A DNA stretch of 34,138 bases from Microbacteriaceae bacterium (lineage in GTDB: Bacteria > Actinomycetota > Actinomycetes > Actinomycetales > Microbacteriaceae), in contig JAODMH010000172.1 of NCBI GenBank assembly GCA_025465035.1, forward strand, positions 1 through 34,138. The letters run 5' to 3'. Below are positions 30,637-34,138 of the stretch, in pieces (the stretch's first letter is position 1; each line of letters begins with the position of its first letter). The position numbers and the translations under genes are program-made. Below the pieces are notes generated by a model. The model was not told the origin of the DNA. It saw only the letters and a list, made by a program, of their open reading frames with translations, and searched no databases.

Positions 30637-31461
30637 CTAGCCCGCGGCGAGCTCTTTCGCGCGTGCCAGCGCTGCCGCCGTCGCGCGGTCGAAGAGCGAC
30701 GTCAGATCGGCCGCCTCTAGTTCGGCGATCGCGCGTTCCGTGGTCCCCTTGGGACTGGTGACGCGTCTCCGGAGCTCGCCCGGGTCCTCGCCGGATATCA
30801 CGAGCAGCTCCGCCGCCCCCAGGAATGTCCCGTTGACCATGGTCGCCGCCTCGCCGGCGCTGAACCCCAGCGAGACAGCCGTGCGAGTCAGCTCCTCGAT
30901 GAGGTAGAACACGTAGGCGGGCCCCGATCCCGAGATGGTGCTGAGCGCGTCGATCTTGTCTTCCGGAATCTCCAGCACCTCGCCGACAGTCTCGAACAGC
31001 CTGCGAACGAGCGCGACATCCGAAGCGGCCGCCCGCGAGCCGGCGCTCAGCCCGGTAACCCCCCGGCCCACCAGCGCGGGAGTGTTCGGCATCGCCCGCA
31101 GGACCACCCCAGGGACGATGGCCTCCATGGTCGCCGTTGTGACTCCCGCCGCGACGCTCACCACTATCGCATCCGGTTCCAGCGCCGGGGCGATCTCCCC
31201 CAGCAGGTCGGACACCATCGCCGGTTTGACGCCGATGAGCACGATGCGAGCGCCGACGATCGCAGCCACATTTGCGTCCGGATCGAGCTCCAGAGCATAG
31301 GAGGTCACGGCATCGGACCGTAGCGGCGCGGCCTTGGCCTCGCTGCGATTGGTGACGCGGACGCCGCCATCCACAGCGACCGTCGGCCGAAGAAGTCCGC
31401 TGAGGATCGCACCCCCCATCGATCCGGCACCGAGAATCGCAATGGTCGGGAGAGCAGTCAT
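30637..31461 (-). CDS. proC: Pyrroline-5-carboxylate reductase ProC
   Basis: This 274-residue enzyme makes proline from pyrroline-5-carboxylate with NAD(P)H. IAILGAGSMGGAILSGLL is the nucleotide-binding fold, VLRAMPNTPALVGRG and STISGSGPAYVFYLIEEL are family signatures, and SPKGTTERAIAELE is the conserved C-terminal part. It is divergent from the CDF transporter gene with 22 bases between start codons. It is likely leaderless: the -10 lies six bases before its ATG and overlaps the opposing one. Confidence 0.94.
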   Translation of the reverse strand: MTALPTIAILGAGSMGGAILSGLLRPTVAVDGGVRVTNRSEAKAAPLRSDAVTSYALELDPDANVAAIVGARIVLIGVKPAMVSDLLGEIAPALEPDAIVVSVAAGVTTATMEAIVPGVVLRAMPNTPALVGRGVTGLSAGSRAAASDVALVRRLFETVGEVLEIPEDKIDALSTISGSGPAYVFYLIEELTRTAVSLGFSAGEAATMVNGTFLGAAELLVISGEDPGELRRRVTSPKGTTERAIAELEAADLTSLFDRATAAALARAKELAAG

Positions 31462-31467
31462 GTCCCC

Positions 31468-31477
31468 ATCCTAGGAT
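31468..31477. promoter_or_regulatory. Symmetric -10 shared by divergent proC and CDF genes
   Basis: ATCCTAGGAT is a perfect palindrome, so TAGGAT can be read on both strands (31472-31477 on +, 31473-31468 on -). Each copy lies exactly six bases before an ATG (31484 and 31461). One ten-base site could therefore serve as -10 for two leaderless messages in opposite directions. Confidence 0.55.
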
Positions 31478-31483
31478 TGACCC

Positions 31484-32446
31484 ATGAGCACTCAGGGTGG
31501 CACCAAGGCGATCATTGCGGCGATGTCCGCGAACCTCGGCATCGCGATCGCGAAGTTCATCGCATGGGGCGTCTCTGGCTCAAGTTCCATGCTCGGCGAG
31601 GCTGTGCACTCCCTGGCCGACACCGGCAACCAGATCCTGTTGCTTCGTGGCGGCGCGGTTTCACGGAAGAAGGCCGATGCCCAGCATCCGTTCGGCTACG
31701 GCCGCGAACGCTACGTCTACGCCTTCGTGGTGTCGATCATCCTGTTCAGCATCGGCGGCGTCTTCTCGCTGTACGAGGGCATCAACAAGCTCGGACATCC
31801 GCATCCCCTCGAAAATGCCTGGCTGCCCGTCGCGGTACTGGTGATCTCCATGGTCCTCGAGAGCTTCTCCCTCCGCACCGCGGTCAAGGAGTCGAACCAC
31901 ACCCGGGGCAAGGACAGCTGGTTCGCCTTCATCCGTCACTCCAAGGCTCCTGAGTTGCCTGTCGTGTTGCTCGAGGATGTCGCCGCGCTCACCGGTCTCG
32001 TTTTCGCCTTCGTCGGCGTCGTGCTCACGATCCTCACCGGCAATGGCATCTTTGATGCGATCGGTACCATCGCGATCGGTGTGCTGCTCGTGCTCGTCGC
32101 CATCGTGCTCGCGATCGAGACGAAGAGCCTGCTCGTGGGTGAGGGCGCATCCGCGGCCGACGTCGACGACATCCGGGATGCAATCAACGCCGAGCCGGAG
32201 GTCGAGTCGCTCATCCACATGAAGACGCTCTACCTCGGCCCGGAAGAGCTGATGGTCGCGGCGAAGATCGCCTTCGCCAGCAGGATGAAGCTCGCGGATG
32301 TCGCCACGGCCATCAACGCGATCGAGGCACGCGTGCGCGCGGCGGTTCCCATCGCCCGGGTCATCTACATCGAGCCCGACGTCTACGTGGCGCCCGGGGA
32401 AGGCAACCCCGCAACCGACACCATCGTCATCAAGGCCGCGGACTAG
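31484..32446 (+). CDS. Cation diffusion facilitator (CDF) metal transporter
   Basis: This 320-residue membrane transporter exports divalent metals (probably Zn, Mn or Fe) by proton exchange. About six helices are followed by a cytoplasmic domain (about 215-310). The helix-2 metal site appears as HSLAD (His and Asp), and helix 5 has LLEDVAALTG, where the usual His-Asp is Glu-Asp. This is the pattern of the SLC30A9/ZnT9-like branch, as is HPFGYGRERYVYAF between helices. The metal cannot be told. It is followed after three bases by the glutamine amidotransferase gene. Divergent from proC. Confidence 0.9.
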   Translation: MSTQGGTKAIIAAMSANLGIAIAKFIAWGVSGSSSMLGEAVHSLADTGNQILLLRGGAVSRKKADAQHPFGYGRERYVYAFVVSIILFSIGGVFSLYEGINKLGHPHPLENAWLPVAVLVISMVLESFSLRTAVKESNHTRGKDSWFAFIRHSKAPELPVVLLEDVAALTGLVFAFVGVVLTILTGNGIFDAIGTIAIGVLLVLVAIVLAIETKSLLVGEGASAADVDDIRDAINAEPEVESLIHMKTLYLGPEELMVAAKIAFASRMKLADVATAINAIEARVRAAVPIARVIYIEPDVYVAPGEGNPATDTIVIKAAD

Positions 32447-32449
32447 ACG

Positions 32450-33142
32450 GTGAGCCGCACGGTACTCGTGTTGCGGCACGTGGAGATCGCCCATCTCGGC
32501 AACCTCGAGGCGGTGCTCCGCGACCACGACTACGAGATTCGCTATCTCGACGTGACCACCGAGAATCCGGCCACCGCGCCGAAACCCGACCTCGTAGTGG
32601 TGCTGGGCGGCGACATCGGCGTGTACGAGAAGAGCGAATATCCCTACCTCGAGACCGAGCTTTCTTTTCTCCGCGATCGCCTGACTGCCGAGCAGCCGAC
32701 TCTCGGCATCTGCCTGGGCGCGCAGCTCATGGCCGAGGCCCTGGGCGAAACGGTCCGAAGGGGCAAGACCGTGGAGATCGGTTTTCGCACGATCACACCG
32801 ACGGATGCCGGGCTCGATTCGCCGCTACGTCACGTCGCCGGCGTGCCCATGATGCAGTGGCACGGGGACACCTTCGGCCTTCCATCCGGAGCGACGCGGC
32901 TCGCGAGTTCGAACGAATATACCAACGAGGCCTACAGCCTCGGCGACTTCGCACTCGCCGTGCAGTTCCATCCCGAGTTGAGCGACGAGATGTACGAGCA
33001 ATGGATCGTGGATGGAATGCCGGAGCTCGAGCGGCTCGGCATCGAGCCGGATGACCTGCGCCGGCAGGCCCTGCTGTACGGAGCTGCAATGGAAGCGGCC
33101 TCGGTCGCGATGTTCACGGAGTGGCTAGATCAACTGCACTGA
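32450..33142 (+). CDS. Class I glutamine amidotransferase (GMP synthase-like)
   Basis: The 230 residues form one stand-alone glutaminase domain. The catalytic triad is complete: Cys88 in GICLGAQ, and His174 and Glu176 in VQFHPE. It has no synthetase domain, so it is not GMP synthase; similar proteins are annotated as glutamine amidotransferases of unknown acceptor, some acting on gamma-glutamyl compounds. The GTG at 32450 starts three bases after the CDF stop, so the two are likely co-transcribed. Its last 29 bases overlap the end of the convergent TetR gene. Confidence 0.88.
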   Translation: MSRTVLVLRHVEIAHLGNLEAVLRDHDYEIRYLDVTTENPATAPKPDLVVVLGGDIGVYEKSEYPYLETELSFLRDRLTAEQPTLGICLGAQLMAEALGETVRRGKTVEIGFRTITPTDAGLDSPLRHVAGVPMMQWHGDTFGLPSGATRLASSNEYTNEAYSLGDFALAVQFHPELSDEMYEQWIVDGMPELERLGIEPDDLRRQALLYGAAMEAASVAMFTEWLDQLH

Positions 33143-33686
33143 CCAGCCGTCTCGCGACGGCATCCGCATCGGGTACCTCGTCCAGGCCCTCGAAGTTCGC
33201 GAGGAAGGCCTGATGCATGGCGGCTCCGACCAGTAGCGCGGCGGTCGCCCAGGGATCGACCGTTGCGGCAAGCCTGCCCGCCTCGATCTCAGCCGCGAGA
33301 TAGCGCTCGACCCCGGTGGACGGCATGCGCGGACCAACCCCTTTCGCGTTCATCCCTTCGCGCCAGCTGGCCAGCAGGTCCGGAGCGCTGAAGATCGAGG
33401 CCGCGATGGGGAACGTGCGCACGTAGAACCGCAGGAGTTGCCCCGTGATGATTTCCAGATTGCCGATCACGGTCCCGACGCCCACGAGGTCGGCGGAGGC
33501 CTGAGGCCGCGGAAGCCGCTCGTTCAAGACGCCGAGGAAGATCTCCTGCTTGTCGGCGAAATGCTTGTAGAGCGCGGCCTCCGAATACCCGGCCTCCCGG
33601 GCGATCTCTTTGGTCGTCGCCCTCGCCAGTCCCTTCTCGTTCATGACGCGAGCGGCGGCGTCGAGAATCTTTTCCCGTGCAGACAC
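33114..33686 (-). CDS. TetR/AcrR-family transcription repressor
   Basis: The 190 residues have an N-terminal TetR DNA-binding domain (ILDAAARVMNEKGLARATTKEI with the helix-turn-helix, then AGYSEAALYKHFADKQEIF) and a helical ligand domain (about 60-190). It is divergent from the NmrA-like reductase gene. Repeats of GTTAGT/ACTAAC in the gap probably are its operators, so it likely controls both itself and the reductase. AAAGGAAA lies close before the GTG at 33686. The inducer is unknown. Confidence 0.9.
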   Translation of the reverse strand: MSAREKILDAAARVMNEKGLARATTKEIAREAGYSEAALYKHFADKQEIFLGVLNERLPRPQASADLVGVGTVIGNLEIITGQLLRFYVRTFPIAASIFSAPDLLASWREGMNAKGVGPRMPSTGVERYLAAEIEAGRLAATVDPWATAALLVGAAMHQAFLANFEGLDEVPDADAVARRLVSAVDLATP

Positions 33687-33707
33687 CGCGTTTCCTTTCG
33701 CTGCCCC

Positions 33708-33738
33708 TTGACAAATGAGCGTTCACTAACTCTATCAT
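33708..33738 (+). promoter_or_regulatory. Predicted promoter of the NmrA-like reductase gene
   Basis: TTGACA (33708-33713) is a perfect -35. TCTATC (33731-33736, 17 bases on) or TATCAT (33733-33738, 19 bases on) can be the -10. One half-operator (33725-33730) lies between the two boxes, which suits repression by the TetR protein. Confidence 0.6.
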
Positions 33739-33763
33739 TATGGTTAGTAAGCATTCACTAACT
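33719..33763. promoter_or_regulatory. TetR operator region: three GTTAGT/ACTAAC half-sites
   Basis: GTTAGT (33743-33748) and ACTAAC (33757-33762) form an inverted repeat centred on an eight-base spacer. A third half-site, ACTAAC (33725-33730), lies inside the promoter. GCRTTCACTAACT occurs twice as a direct repeat (33719-33731 and 33751-33763), 32 bases apart, about three turns of the helix. Likely bound by the adjacent TetR protein. Confidence 0.6.
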
Positions 33764-33774
33764 TTGAGGAACAA

Positions 33775-34138
33775 ATGAAAATCGCCATCCTGGGAGCCAC
33801 CGGACGCACGGGGCTCCACCTGGTGCGGATCGCCATGGCGGCCGGGCACGATGTGACCGCGGTGCTGCGCGATCCCGGAAAGCTCGGCGAACTCCGCCCG
33901 ACACGAACCTTCATCGCGGATGTTCGATCGCCCAGGGAGCTCGAACCGGCACTGGCGGGAGTGGATGCAGTGGTCGGCTGCGTCGGGCCGACCGGCCGGG
34001 ACTCACAGCGGATCCAGGTCGACTCGATCCAGGCCTGCCTCGACGCCATGGCCACGGTGGGCGTGAGCCGTGTGGTGACGATCAGCGCAAGCGGGCCGTT
34101 CATCGACGGGGACGACCCGCTGACGAGATACCTGGCCA
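33775..34138 (+). CDS. NAD(P)-binding reductase, NmrA/SDR-like (3' truncated)
   Basis: The first 121 residues of an atypical short-chain dehydrogenase-like protein are visible before the window ends. MKIAILGATGRTGLHLVRIA is the nucleotide-binding Rossmann loop (GATGxTG), followed by VTAVLRDPGKL, DVRSPRELEPALAGVDAVV and the conserved VVTISASGPF strand. Such proteins often reduce flavins or quinones or act as redox sensors. GAGGA six bases before the ATG at 33775 gives a good ribosome site. It is divergent from and probably repressed by the TetR protein. Confidence 0.88.
   Translation, partial: MKIAILGATGRTGLHLVRIAMAAGHDVTAVLRDPGKLGELRPTRTFIADVRSPRELEPALAGVDAVVGCVGPTGRDSQRIQVDSIQACLDAMATVGVSRVVTISASGPFIDGDDPLTRYLA

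Noticed and set aside
1-34138. CRISPR arrays, insertion sequences, toxin-antitoxin or defence genes
   Set aside because: None seen; no regular spaced repeats, transposase motifs or known defence domains were recognised.

Overview
The window looks like chromosome of a high-GC actinobacterium, most likely Microbacteriaceae. The evidence is the split menaquinone cluster, the System II cytochrome c maturation genes, the 32-residue ribosomal protein bS22 beside a small MerR/excisionase-type regulator, a DUF4229 protein, frequent GTG/TTG starts and many apparently leaderless promoters. A secreted DUF3494 ice-binding protein suggests a cold or icy habitat. I see no transposase, integrase, phage gene or CRISPR array, and base composition looks even throughout.

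Layout. 1-1333: 3' part of a GH13 alpha-glucosidase. 1330-6620: an envelope region with two tandem M23 endopeptidases, a divergent NlpC/P60 peptidase, an ice-binding protein with an LAxTG wall-sorting tail, tRNA-Tyr and a lytic transglycosylase. The three peptidases share a 16-bp element upstream. 6663-10028: YajQ, cardiolipin synthase and ferredoxin-NADP reductase. 10074-20890: menaquinone synthesis, with a long-chain polyprenyl diphosphate synthase, menG, menF, menD, menA, menE, menB and menC. These are mixed with a PPK2 polyphosphate kinase and three small membrane proteins and lie on both strands. 20948-21982: a luciferase-like flavin oxidoreductase. 22148-26771: a tightly overlapping unit (histidine phosphatase, ResA-like thioredoxin, CcdA, ResB, CcsB) for cytochrome c maturation. 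26902-34138: an archaeal-type AspRS, an acidic unknown protein, a thioredoxin-fold/Dabb pair, bS22 and its neighbouring regulator, an ArsR regulator, ProC divergent from a CDF transporter, a class I glutamine amidotransferase, and a TetR regulator divergent from an NmrA-like reductase cut by the window end.

How it fits together. The men genes and polyprenyl synthase make the quinone pool, and the ccs/res genes mature c-type cytochromes, so much of the middle of the window serves aerobic respiration. The left end concerns wall remodelling and surface display. The best candidates for something not well described are the shared element linking three murein hydrolases, the wall-anchored ice-binding protein, two near-perfect long palindromes in gene-free gaps, the symmetric ATCCTAGGAT that could serve as -10 for both proC and the CDF gene, and the regular -10/start-codon spacing seen before about a dozen genes.
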